From CAJKWP01 sp050943075 (lineage in GTDB: Bacteria > Bacillota > Clostridia > Christensenellales > UBA1242): a stretch of DNA of 7,916 nt. The notes beneath the pieces were generated by a model. The model made no database searches. It was not told where the DNA came from and was given only the letters and a program-made list of their open reading frames with translations. Location: the NCBI GenBank assembly GCA_050943075.1, contig JBMNOM010000041.1, positions 1 through 7,916 on the forward strand, in the 5' to 3' direction. A program made the position numbers and the translations under genes. Within the stretch, counting starts at the first letter, position 1. Each line of letters opens with the position of its first letter. Below, in pieces: positions 1-6,352 of this stretch.

Positions 1-1146
1 GATAATTGTTGTGTTGTCACGTTCAACAATAACTTTTGGCATTTCACTTACGTCAATTTTGAAATAGTTTCCAATAAAATTGAATGTTTCGTTTTTATTG
101 ATAATTCTGTTGTAAAGGCCTCTATCATCAAAATCTTTTAATGAACCAACAACTTCTTGGTCTGTGTTTGAAAGTGTGGCACCCAATTGTGTAATTTCAT
201 TTTGTTTCCAAAAATATTCTGCTGGAACGTCTGTTTTTGTTAATTTTAAATCTGTTTGCAAAATGATTGCTTTTGTTGTGATGCCTTTAAGACCATATTG
301 TTCTTTAAAACTTTCCCAGTTGTAAGCAGAATCTTCATAGTTGTTGTAAATTGAAAATTCTTTTGTTGTGTAAACATTGTAACCTTCAATAATTGTAACT
401 TCTGCTGAAAATCTTGAAGCATCTTCGTCATAGCCGTCTTCAATTTCAACTGCTTTGACTGTGATTTTCAAAGTTTTGCCCTCTGCAGCTTTTTTGAATT
501 GGAATGTGACTGTTAATTCATCAATTTCAACCAAAGAATCAAGTGTTTCGCCTTCAAGAAGTGTGTAATTGTTTTCTGAAATTTTTTCTTCAACTGTAAT
601 TATTGCGTCAACTTTTTGAAGTTTTTGTGCAAGGTTACCAAATTGGTCAAGCCCTGTTGCTTCAATTCTAAAGTTGAAAGCATTGTCTGTTCCAACGTAG
701 ATTGGTTGTGTTTTGTCGTAGAACTCTGTGCGTGAGCCAACTGGTTGTTCCAATCTTCTGCTGTTGTATTCAGCAAGCAATTTGCTTTCAATTGCAAATG
801 AAGTTTTAACATATTTTACACTTTCGTTAACAACTTCAATGTCAATTTCTGCCATTAAGCTTTTATATGTGACAGTGAGTGTTTTAAAACCAAGTGTTGT
901 TGTGTCAAAATCTGCAATTTCAAGTTTGTCGGCCTTAATTTCTTTTGAAGTGCCATTTTTATATTCAATGACAAGCACAATGTTGTCAGTTTCAAGTGTG
1001 TCGTTAATCATCACTTGAAGCTGAACAGTTCCTGGCTTGATGAATGCTCTTGAAACATTTCTGTCGTCAGCTGAACAAGCTGCAAACAAGAAAACACTTA
1101 AAACAAGCATTGTTAAAACCAAAACTGAATAGATTTTCTTTTTCAT
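1..1146 (-). CDS. Surface lipoprotein with Big_3-like Ig domain, C-terminus beyond the window
   Basis: The frame is open from the ATG at 1146 to the left edge without a stop, so only the N-terminal 382 residues are visible. Residues 1-24 form a lipoprotein signal: MKKK, a hydrophobic run, then LFAAC with Cys24 as the likely lipidated residue. Position -3 is Phe, so the lipobox is slightly atypical. Residues about 50-106 match the bacterial Ig-like group 3 (Big_3) pattern: an EYKNGTSKEI strand, then FDTTTLGFKTLTVTY, then an IDIEVV end strand. Residues from about 107 onward are acidic, rich in Thr, Val and Ile and presumably beta-structured; I do not recognise a domain there. The protein should sit on the outer face of the membrane. 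The start is fixed by AAGGAG (1152-1157) five bases upstream. It lies 111 bases after the exporter operon on the same strand but has its own promoter. A binding or adhesion role is only a guess. Confidence 0.88.
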   Translation of the reverse strand, partial: MKKKIYSVLVLTMLVLSVFLFAACSADDRNVSRAFIKPGTVQLQVMINDTLETDNIVLVIEYKNGTSKEIKADKLEIADFDTTTLGFKTLTVTYKSLMAEIDIEVVNESVKYVKTSFAIESKLLAEYNSRRLEQPVGSRTEFYDKTQPIYVGTDNAFNFRIEATGLDQFGNLAQKLQKVDAIITVEEKISENNYTLLEGETLDSLVEIDELTVTFQFKKAAEGKTLKITVKAVEIEDGYDEDASRFSAEVTIIEGYNVYTTKEFSIYNNYEDSAYNWESFKEQYGLKGITTKAIILQTDLKLTKTDVPAEYFWKQNEITQLGATLSNTDQEVVGSLKDFDDRGLYNRIINKNETFNFIGNYFKIDVSEMPKVIVERDNTTII

Positions 1147-1170
1147 TTCTTCTCCTTATTTGTGAAAATT

Positions 1171-1199
1171 ATTTTATCACGATTTTTTGTATATTTAAA
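1171..1199 (-). promoter_or_regulatory. Sigma-A-type promoter of the lipoprotein gene
   Basis: On the minus strand a TAAAAT -10 box (1171-1176) is preceded by TG one base upstream (extended -10). It lies 17 bases from a TTTAAA -35 box (1194-1199, 4 of 6 matches to TTGACA). The predicted transcript would start near 1164 and have a short leader carrying the AAGGAG site. Confidence 0.5.
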
Positions 1200-1222
1200 G
1201 TATTATTTTCTAATTTAATACT
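1199..1222. repeat. 7-bp inverted repeat over the -35 region
   Basis: AGTATTA (1199-1205) and TAATACT (1216-1222) are perfect inverted copies separated by 10 bases. The dyad touches the -35 box of the lipoprotein promoter, which is where a repressor would bind. It lacks GC pairs and a following T-run, so it is a poor terminator for the upstream operon. Chance occurrence in AT-rich DNA is possible. Confidence 0.25.
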
Positions 1223-1257
1223 ATTTTGTCGATAATTGTAAATTTTATGTGCTTTGA

Positions 1258-1716
1258 TTATTTTGCGTGAATTGTCACAGTTGTTGAAACACCGCTTCCA
1301 TCAACTGAATTAATTGTTGCGGTGAAGTAAACTTTTCCTTTAATTAAAATAAGCCCATAGTCTGTTCCATTTTCGTCTTTAACAAATTCAACATTTGATG
1401 AATTTGTGTTTTTAACAATTGTAACGCGTTTTTCTGTTGCGTTGTCGGGCAACACGCGCCAAAAAAGTTGAACATAAGTTCCTTTAATTGAGCCGTCTGT
1501 GTCTGCCCTGCCTGGCTCGGTGAATTTAACTTCAATAACTTTTAAATTGTCAGTTCCTGTGTAAACTTTCCAGTTTTCATCTGTTTGGTTAATGATTTCA
1601 ATTGAAGTTACACTAACTTTTGGGTTTAAAACGTCTGCTTTAAGCCCAAGAAGAGAAACCAAAAGTATTGATAAAATGTAAACAGCACCAATAATGATTA
1701 ATGTTGATTTTTTCAT
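1258..1716 (-). CDS. Small membrane-anchored protein with Big_2-like Ig domain, last gene of the exporter operon
   Basis: 152 residues. Residues 5-26 are a single hydrophobic segment after MKKS, acting as an uncleaved anchor or a signal peptide; there is no lipobox cysteine. The rest is a predicted extracellular beta domain. Residues about 78-152 resemble a group 2 bacterial Ig-like (Big_2) domain: LFWRVLPDNAT, then a central NVEFV strand, then a turn, IKGKVYFTATI and a final VSTTVTIHAK strand. I make that call by eye; it is an inference. The start codon overlaps the permease stop by one base (TAATG at 1714-1718). Its AAGGAG site (1725-1730, 8 bases upstream) lies inside the last permease codons, so translation is probably coupled. 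This implies a stoichiometric relation with the exporter, for example an exofacial accessory subunit. No clear terminator follows. Confidence 0.85.
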   Translation of the reverse strand: MKKSTLIIIGAVYILSILLVSLLGLKADVLNPKVSVTSIEIINQTDENWKVYTGTDNLKVIEVKFTEPGRADTDGSIKGTYVQLFWRVLPDNATEKRVTIVKNTNSSNVEFVKDENGTDYGLILIKGKVYFTATINSVDGSGVSTTVTIHAK

Positions 1717-3365
1717 TACTCTCTCTCCTTAAAATATAAATTCACTTTGTTAATGTAAATCCAAATTCTGAAACCAAGGAACAAAACAGCAACCAAAAGC
1801 AATTTATACCAAACTGAAAATCTGTTTTCTGGAATTAAGAAGTAAACAACAAAAGCAAAGAAAACAGAAAGCAAAACAGCTTTTAAAGTGGCTTTGGTTT
1901 CATTTGGGTTGCTTGTGTGTCCGCCAGTTGTTTGATATTGCTGGGTTTGAGGGTTCATAACATCACTTTCCACAACCCAAAGCATATGTGCCAAATACAC
2001 TGCAAGAAGTGCAAGGTAAATAACAATTGTTTGAACTATGGTGAGGGCGGAAAATGAAGCAAAAATGATAACTGAAACAAGCAAGGAAATCCCAACTAAA
2101 ACTGCATTGAAAATAAGTTTAACACTTGCAATTGATAAATATTGTTTTGGGAAAGTTTTAAGCAAATAACTTGAAGCGCCTTCTTCACTGAAAATGTGTG
2201 AAAGTGGAACGTTTGATGAAAGTGCAAAAAGCAAAATAATTAAAATGTTGAATGCAAGTGTCATGTATGTTCCAGTTAAGCGAGTGTCCATTGCTGCATA
2301 AAGTTTGTTAAGCAACAAAATTGCAATTGGAAGCCCAAGCACAATAAAAATTAAGCCATAAAACTTTTCTGGTGTGCGGTAGGTTAAACTTAAATCTTTT
2401 CGCACTGCGCTCCAAATAAAACTTTTCTTTTTGTTTGGAATTTGTTTAACTGTTTCTTTTTTCTTAAATTCAAATGGAGAACTAACCATATGGAAGAAAA
2501 CAGGTTTAACAATGATGAAACTTGTTAACAAAACAACTCCAATTACAAGCACAAGTGATAAGAATGAAAGCCATTGAACCGCACCAAACATTGTGTTTAC
2601 AATTCCAATTCTTTGCCCAACAACTGCTGTGACAACATAAGAAAATGGTGCAAAAATTTTGCCAAATGCTTCCATAAAGTTTTGAATGCGCCAAAATGTT
2701 GTGCCCCAAGTTGCAACAATGTTGAAGTTGAGTGGAATTGCGTTAATTATTGTAACTAATCCAAAAACAATTGCGCCAATGATTACAACCACCAAAGTGT
2801 ATTCCAACCATTTTTGTGTTTTAATAACTTTTGCAATTTGCATTGCAGGAATTGAAAGAAGTGTTCCCACGCTTACTGAAAGTGCCGTTAAAACAACAAG
2901 CATTAACACAAGCCAAAAGTAAAAGTAAATTGGCATTTTGTTAATAAAGCCATAGGCTAGGAAAAGTGGAAGTATAAATGTGATGTTTCTTATAAGTTCG
3001 TAAATGTAATAAACAATGATTTTTGATGTGAAAACTGCAAGCCTGTCTGTTGGCATTGTTAAAAGCAAGGCATTGTCTTTTGAAAAATATAAACTTTTCA
3101 TAAGCCCAAATGTGCAAACAAAAATTGAAAGCAGAAACATAATTGTGAAAACCACAACAAGAAAAGACTGTGGAATGCCCGGCAAAATTGAAACAAGCCT
3201 TAAAGTGCTTAACACATTAAAAAGCATATATATAATGAATGTTATTGCAACAAATTTAATCAGAGATAAAACAACCTTAAACAAGGTCTTTTTAAAGCTT
3301 TTCACAAAAGACAAATCAATTTTGTCTTTAAGTTGCATTAAAACTAATGTTTTTAAGCCTTTCAT
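1716..3365 (-). CDS. ABC exporter permease, two-halved ABC-2-like membrane protein
   Basis: 549 residues with about 12 hydrophobic segments, roughly at 31-56, 66-90, 116-138, 146-172, 188-210, 264-286, 336-354, 366-386, 412-434, 440-462, 494-511 and 518-536. It is the membrane partner of the ATPase encoded just upstream. The two halves look like repeats. FSKDNALLLTMPTDRLAVF (94-112) and FSEEGASSYLLKTFPKQYL (392-410) occur at equivalent places and resemble the cytoplasmic coupling segment of ABC-2-type permeases, which contacts the ATPase. A charged cytoplasmic linker (about 300-332) joins the halves. The length and layout fit the large 'putative ABC exporter' families of Gram-positives, in which one chain supplies both membrane halves. 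The start is chosen from AAAGGA (3372-3377) six bases before the ATG. The gene begins 11 bases after the fusion gene and its end overlaps the next gene by one base. The substrate is unknown. Confidence 0.9.
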   Translation of the reverse strand: MKGLKTLVLMQLKDKIDLSFVKSFKKTLFKVVLSLIKFVAITFIIYMLFNVLSTLRLVSILPGIPQSFLVVVFTIMFLLSIFVCTFGLMKSLYFSKDNALLLTMPTDRLAVFTSKIIVYYIYELIRNITFILPLFLAYGFINKMPIYFYFWLVLMLVVLTALSVSVGTLLSIPAMQIAKVIKTQKWLEYTLVVVIIGAIVFGLVTIINAIPLNFNIVATWGTTFWRIQNFMEAFGKIFAPFSYVVTAVVGQRIGIVNTMFGAVQWLSFLSLVLVIGVVLLTSFIIVKPVFFHMVSSPFEFKKKETVKQIPNKKKSFIWSAVRKDLSLTYRTPEKFYGLIFIVLGLPIAILLLNKLYAAMDTRLTGTYMTLAFNILIILLFALSSNVPLSHIFSEEGASSYLLKTFPKQYLSIASVKLIFNAVLVGISLLVSVIIFASFSALTIVQTIVIYLALLAVYLAHMLWVVESDVMNPQTQQYQTTGGHTSNPNETKATLKAVLLSVFFAFVVYFLIPENRFSVWYKLLLVAVLFLGFRIWIYINKVNLYFKERE

Positions 3366-3376
3366 CTTTATTCCTT

Positions 3377-5620
3377 TTATTGTTTTTGTAGTTTTTGTTT
3401 TTTGTTTTGTTTTTCTTTCTTTTCTTCTTTTTCTGCTGCATTTTCAACAGCTGTTTGGTTTGTTTTTAAGTAAAACTCTTCAAGTGAGCATTCTTTTTCA
3501 ATGTCGTCAACATATCTTGATGTTAAAATTTGTCCTTTTTTAATAATTGCAATTTTGTCGCAAATTTGCTGAACAACGTCAATGATATGGCTTGAGAAGA
3601 ACACAATATTGCCTGCTTTTGCGTGCGCTTTCATGCATTCTTTAACTTGATAAATGCTGTTTGGGTCAAGCCCTGTTAATGGCTCGTCCAAAATCCACAC
3701 TTTTGGGTTGTGAATAAGTGCTGCAATGATTGCAATTTTTTGTTTCATGCCATGGCTGTATGTTTGAATTGGGTTGTCAAATGATGTTGTAAGTTCAAAA
3801 AGTGTGATATATTTTTCAATTTGTTGGTTTCTTTCTTCTTGTGAAACTTCATACAGATCGGCAATGTAATTGATGTATTCCCTTCCCGTAAGTTTTTCAT
3901 AAAGCGCATAGTGATCTGGCACAAAACCTATGTTTCTTTTTGCCATTATTGGTTGTTTATCAACGTCATAGCCACAAACTTCAATGCTTCCGCTTGTGAT
4001 TGGTTGAATTCCAACAATGCTTTTAATAATTGTGCTTTTTCCTGCACCATTATGCCCAAGGAAACCAAAAATTTCGCCACCATTAATTTCAAGATTTGCG
4101 TCTTTAACTGCATACACCTTGCTTTTTGCATAGCGTTTTGAAAAGTTTCTTAAAATAATTTTGTTTGTTCCTTCTGGGTTCATAGGTTCCTCCTTACTTC
4201 TGCCTGCGAGGGCAACTTCAAGTGCTAGTTTGTCTGCTTTAACAACTTCTTTTCTTTTTGTTATGTCAACAAGTGTGTCTGCAAACGTGTAGCTTGCTTC
4301 ATACAAGAACCACACCCCTGCTCCAAGTGCAACATAAGTTAAAAAGAATAGGAATTGATAAAGTGGGTAAAATGTGAATTGTAAATCTTTAATGTTAAAT
4401 TGCCAAATGATGTTTCTTAAGTCTTCCGCCCATTTTCCAAGTTTGTCTGCAATAAAGTCGCTGTTTAAAAAGAAATAGTCAACTGAAGCATAATTTGAAA
4501 ACCATGCGTTTAAAACAAGTGCAAGTGTAAAGTAAATTCCAAAACCAACCATGGAATATTTAAATTCTTTAAGACGTGGACGTTTATACACTTTAAGCGA
4601 CACCATTATAATTGGCATAAAGAACGCAATGTAATGGTTGACATAAAAACGCACAACTGAAGCATCAAAAAGGTTGGCAGTTGCACTGTAATTTGGCATT
4701 GCCATTGCCAAAAATGCGCCCAGCACGTTAATTAAGTATGTGAAATAAAACAACTTTTTCATGTCAAAAATCAGCACAAGCGGAATGATATACATAGCAG
4801 TGTTGCAAAGGTGAATTGGCAAGCCTGCCACATTTGTGAAAGAAGCAAACTTGTGCGCTATGCTGAATGTCATTAATGTTGTTAAACTTATGTAAGTTAA
4901 CGCAAACCTAATTGTTTTTGCATCTTTTTTTCTAAGTGCAAAATAAATTGCAACTGGTAAAAGAACAGAAAGATACAAAATGATTCTGTGTGGAAAAGTT
5001 AAATCCAAAATTTTAATTGCATAGTTTGCTTGCCCAAAAATTGCTTTGAGTGTGTAAACTGGCATGGCTGAAATTATAATTGCCGGCACATACCAAAATG
5101 CTTTTGCTTCCTCGCGTGTTATTTTGAAAGCATTGTTTGAAATAAAAACAACAAATGAATAGCCAAGTAAAATTCCTGCTTCAAGCCCCATTAAAAGTGT
5201 TCTAAAAGAAAATTCGGTGTAACTTGATGCACCTTCAATTCCCATTGTTGCTGGATAAATGAAAACAGCATAAAGCACGCCAACAATTAAACAATAATAT
5301 TTAACCAATGCGGTGATTTTTTCTGTTTTAAAAAATGGATAAAGTGCAATTAAAATAATTGCAGAATAAACAAGCCAGTTAACAATTAGTGAAACCAAAG
5401 TTAACCCAGCATTAAGTGGGGAATAATTAAAGTTGAAAACATATTGAAGTGCATCTTGTCCAAGCATGTATCTAAAAAAGAACGCGCCTGCTAAAACAAG
5501 TGACAAAATTTTGAAATATCTTATATATTGCTTTTCTGTTTGTTTGGTAATAACAAATTTGTAAACCAATAAAATGACAGCACAAGCAACAAGCATTAAT
5601 GCAAGTTGTCCGATTAACAC
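3377..5620 (-). CDS. YwaF/TMEM164-like membrane domain fused to an ABC transporter ATPase
   Basis: 747 residues. Residues 1-440 hold about 13 hydrophobic segments. Residues about 205-440 match the YwaF (TIGR02206/TMEM164-like) family: FPHRIILY at 209-216, LPIHLC at 267-272, a Gly and Pro pair at 301 and 309, RFYVNH ending at His329, and LNAWFSNY at 370-377. Residues 1-200 look like a degenerate first copy. Residues 480-747 are a complete ABC ATPase: Walker A GHNGAGKST 522-530, a Q-loop position occupied by Asp569 (VPDHYALYEKLT), signature YSHGMKQ 621-627, Walker B VWILDEP 641-647, D-loop LTGLD and switch His678. The tail (725-747) is rich in Lys, Glu and Gln. The start is GTG at 5618-5620, with AGGAG (5627-5631) six bases upstream; the nearby ATG at 5622-5624 is out of frame. 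It is the first gene of the operon and powers the adjacent permease. YwaF and ATPase are normally separate proteins, so the fusion is unusual. Cell location: inner face (ATPase) and membrane. Confidence 0.92.
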   Translation of the reverse strand: MLIGQLALMLVACAVILLVYKFVITKQTEKQYIRYFKILSLVLAGAFFFRYMLGQDALQYVFNFNYSPLNAGLTLVSLIVNWLVYSAIILIALYPFFKTEKITALVKYYCLIVGVLYAVFIYPATMGIEGASSYTEFSFRTLLMGLEAGILLGYSFVVFISNNAFKITREEAKAFWYVPAIIISAMPVYTLKAIFGQANYAIKILDLTFPHRIILYLSVLLPVAIYFALRKKDAKTIRFALTYISLTTLMTFSIAHKFASFTNVAGLPIHLCNTAMYIIPLVLIFDMKKLFYFTYLINVLGAFLAMAMPNYSATANLFDASVVRFYVNHYIAFFMPIIMVSLKVYKRPRLKEFKYSMVGFGIYFTLALVLNAWFSNYASVDYFFLNSDFIADKLGKWAEDLRNIIWQFNIKDLQFTFYPLYQFLFFLTYVALGAGVWFLYEASYTFADTLVDITKRKEVVKADKLALEVALAGRSKEEPMNPEGTNKIILRNFSKRYAKSKVYAVKDANLEINGGEIFGFLGHNGAGKSTIIKSIVGIQPITSGSIEVCGYDVDKQPIMAKRNIGFVPDHYALYEKLTGREYINYIADLYEVSQEERNQQIEKYITLFELTTSFDNPIQTYSHGMKQKIAIIAALIHNPKVWILDEPLTGLDPNSIYQVKECMKAHAKAGNIVFFSSHIIDVVQQICDKIAIIKKGQILTSRYVDDIEKECSLEEFYLKTNQTAVENAAEKEEKKEKQNKKQKLQKQ
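4181..4196 (-). promoter_or_regulatory. Internal ribosome binding site and start for a free ATPase (Met480)
   Basis: Within the fusion gene the minus strand reads TAAGGAGG (4189-4196), AACCT, then ATG (4181-4183). This is a perfect 8-base match to the 16S anti-Shine-Dalgarno sequence at ideal spacing, in frame with the ATPase. The codons used here (AAG, GAG, CCT) are the less common synonyms in this window, where AAA, GAA and CCA dominate. That suggests the site is kept on purpose. Initiation would give a 268-residue protein beginning MNPEGTNKIILRNF, a normal N-terminus for a stand-alone ABC ATPase. Confidence 0.7.
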
Positions 5621-5651
5621 ACATTTCTCCTGTTAAAAAATTGATTGATTT

Positions 5652-5680
5652 TTTATATAATTATTTTCTTGCTTTTTAAA
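5652..5680 (-). promoter_or_regulatory. Predicted promoter of the exporter operon
   Basis: The minus strand has TATAAA (5652-5657) 17 bases from TTTAAA (5675-5680). These match the -10 consensus at 5 of 6 and the -35 at 4 of 6. The transcript would start near 5645, about 25 bases before the GTG start. The surroundings are very AT-rich, so alternative registers are possible. Confidence 0.4.
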
Positions 5681-5712
5681 TAAAAAATTCCTGCTTAGGC
5701 AAAAAAGACAGC

Positions 5713-5725
5713 GTAATTTAATTAC
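5713..5725. repeat. 13-base palindrome upstream of the operon promoter
   Basis: GTAATTTAATTAC is a perfect palindrome with 6-base arms around one central base. Its centre (5719) lies about 74 bases before the predicted operon start. It could be a regulator site, but AT-rich dyads of this size also arise by chance. Confidence 0.2.
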
Positions 5726-5728
5726 ACC

Positions 5729-5766
5729 AAAAAATTGCTTTTTGTTGAAAACAGGGAGGGCAATTT
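5729..5766 (-). terminator. Possible intrinsic terminator after the small membrane protein gene
   Basis: On the minus strand AAATTGC (from 5766) begins one base after the TGA stop. It pairs with GCAATTT (5732-5738), and the RNA then continues as part of a six-U run (5729-5734). The 21-base loop is large, although a TTTT/AAAA pairing could shorten it. It would separate this gene from the exporter operon. Confidence 0.35.
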
Positions 5767-5767
5767 C

Positions 5768-6175
5768 TCAACACAAAAACCTTAGATTTTCCAAATATAT
5801 TTCATTTGTTTTAATTTGATGGTTATGCCTTGATTTAATTTGCACTTTTTTGCTTGAAACTTTTCCTGTGAAAAATGAAGCAATTTCAAAAAACACATAA
5901 GTATACAAAGCAAATAAAATTCCAACATAAAAAATTTCAACAAGCGGGAAAACTTCATTTAAAATGTCCAACCTGTTAATCATTGCTGCAAGCGAACTTA
6001 AGTCGTAAAACTCAACCAAGAAAATGTCTTTTCTTGCAAGCACAAAATCGAAATAGCTTTTTAATTCTCTAACAAAAGAAACCTTAAAAAAGACAGACAA
6101 GAAAAACATAAACATTGTTATGTTTATGGCAATGGCCAGCCTTTTCTTAATTTGGTTTTTCTTTTGTTTAATCAT
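5768..6175 (-). CDS. Hypothetical two-segment membrane protein
   Basis: 135 residues, not recognised. A lysine-rich start (MIKQKKNQIKKR) precedes hydrophobic segment 1 (about 13-35). A loop with LARKDIFLVEFYDLSS and a short amphipathic stretch leads to segment 2 (about 76-102). The C-terminal tail (about 104-135) is basic and cytoplasmic if both ends face inside. Codon use includes more AGG, ATA, GCC and CTG than its neighbours. The ribosome site is weak: AATAGG is 9 bases before the ATG and a better AGGTGG is 15 bases before it, so the start is uncertain. A perfect extended -10 upstream supports a real transcript. It has its own promoter and probably its own terminator, so any link to the exporter operon downstream is unproven. 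Confidence 0.6.
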   Translation of the reverse strand: MIKQKKNQIKKRLAIAINITMFMFFLSVFFKVSFVRELKSYFDFVLARKDIFLVEFYDLSSLAAMINRLDILNEVFPLVEIFYVGILFALYTYVFFEIASFFTGKVSSKKVQIKSRHNHQIKTNEIYLENLRFLC

Positions 6176-6206
6176 TGATGTTTGCCTATTCCACCTAATT
6201 AACTAA

Positions 6207-6235
6207 ATTATAGCACAAATAAAAACATATATGAA
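6207..6235 (-). promoter_or_regulatory. Promoter of the small membrane protein gene, extended -10
   Basis: The minus strand carries TGCTATAAT (TATAAT at 6207-6212, TGC at 6213-6215), a perfect extended -10. TTCATA (6230-6235) lies 17 bases upstream and matches the -35 consensus at 4 of 6. It diverges from the promoter of the thiolase gene. Confidence 0.6.
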
Positions 6236-6246
6236 CAAAAAACAAG

Positions 6247-6286
6247 CACAATTTTTGCCCCAAAAACACAAATTGCCACAATTTTT
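6247..6286. repeat. Three CACAA(A/T)TT boxes between divergent promoters
   Basis: CACAATTTTT starts at 6247 and again at 6277, and the related CACAAATTG starts at 6267. The offsets of 20 and 10 bases would place them on one face of the helix. All lie between the two -35 boxes. This may be a regulator-binding cluster or simple low-complexity DNA. Confidence 0.2.
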
Positions 6287-6295
6287 AATTAAAAC

Positions 6296-6324
6296 TTTGC
6301 TTTTGAAACTTGTTTTGCTATAAT
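6296..6324 (+). promoter_or_regulatory. Promoter of the ttcA-like gene, extended -10
   Basis: TGCTATAAT is a perfect extended -10, with TATAAT at 6319-6324. The -35 at 17 bases spacing is TTTGCT (6296-6301), weak at 3 of 6, as is usual when the extended TG is present. The transcript would begin near 6331, about 22 bases before the ATG. Confidence 0.65.
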
Positions 6325-6352
6325 CAAAACAGAAATTTAGGAAAAACAAAAA

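Noticed and set aside
728..1018. 96-codon plus-strand reading frame inside the lipoprotein gene
   Set aside because: It is antisense to a lipoprotein frame with a clear signal sequence and Ig-like domain. It shows no ribosome site and no coherent protein features.
3016..3543. 175-codon plus-strand reading frame
   Set aside because: It is antisense to the end of the fusion gene and the start of the permease gene. Its Phe/Leu-rich stretch is the reverse of the Lys/Gln-rich tail codons. It has no ribosome site.
5622..5624. ATG as start of the fusion gene
   Set aside because: It is out of frame with the YwaF-like protein and only two bases from the AGGAG site. GTG at 5618-5620 has proper spacing and frame.
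5633..5770. TGA read as tryptophan (mycoplasma-type code)
   Set aside because: All tryptophans in conserved positions use TGG and no gene has an internal TGA. The open stretch after this TGA includes promoter and terminator-like sequence.
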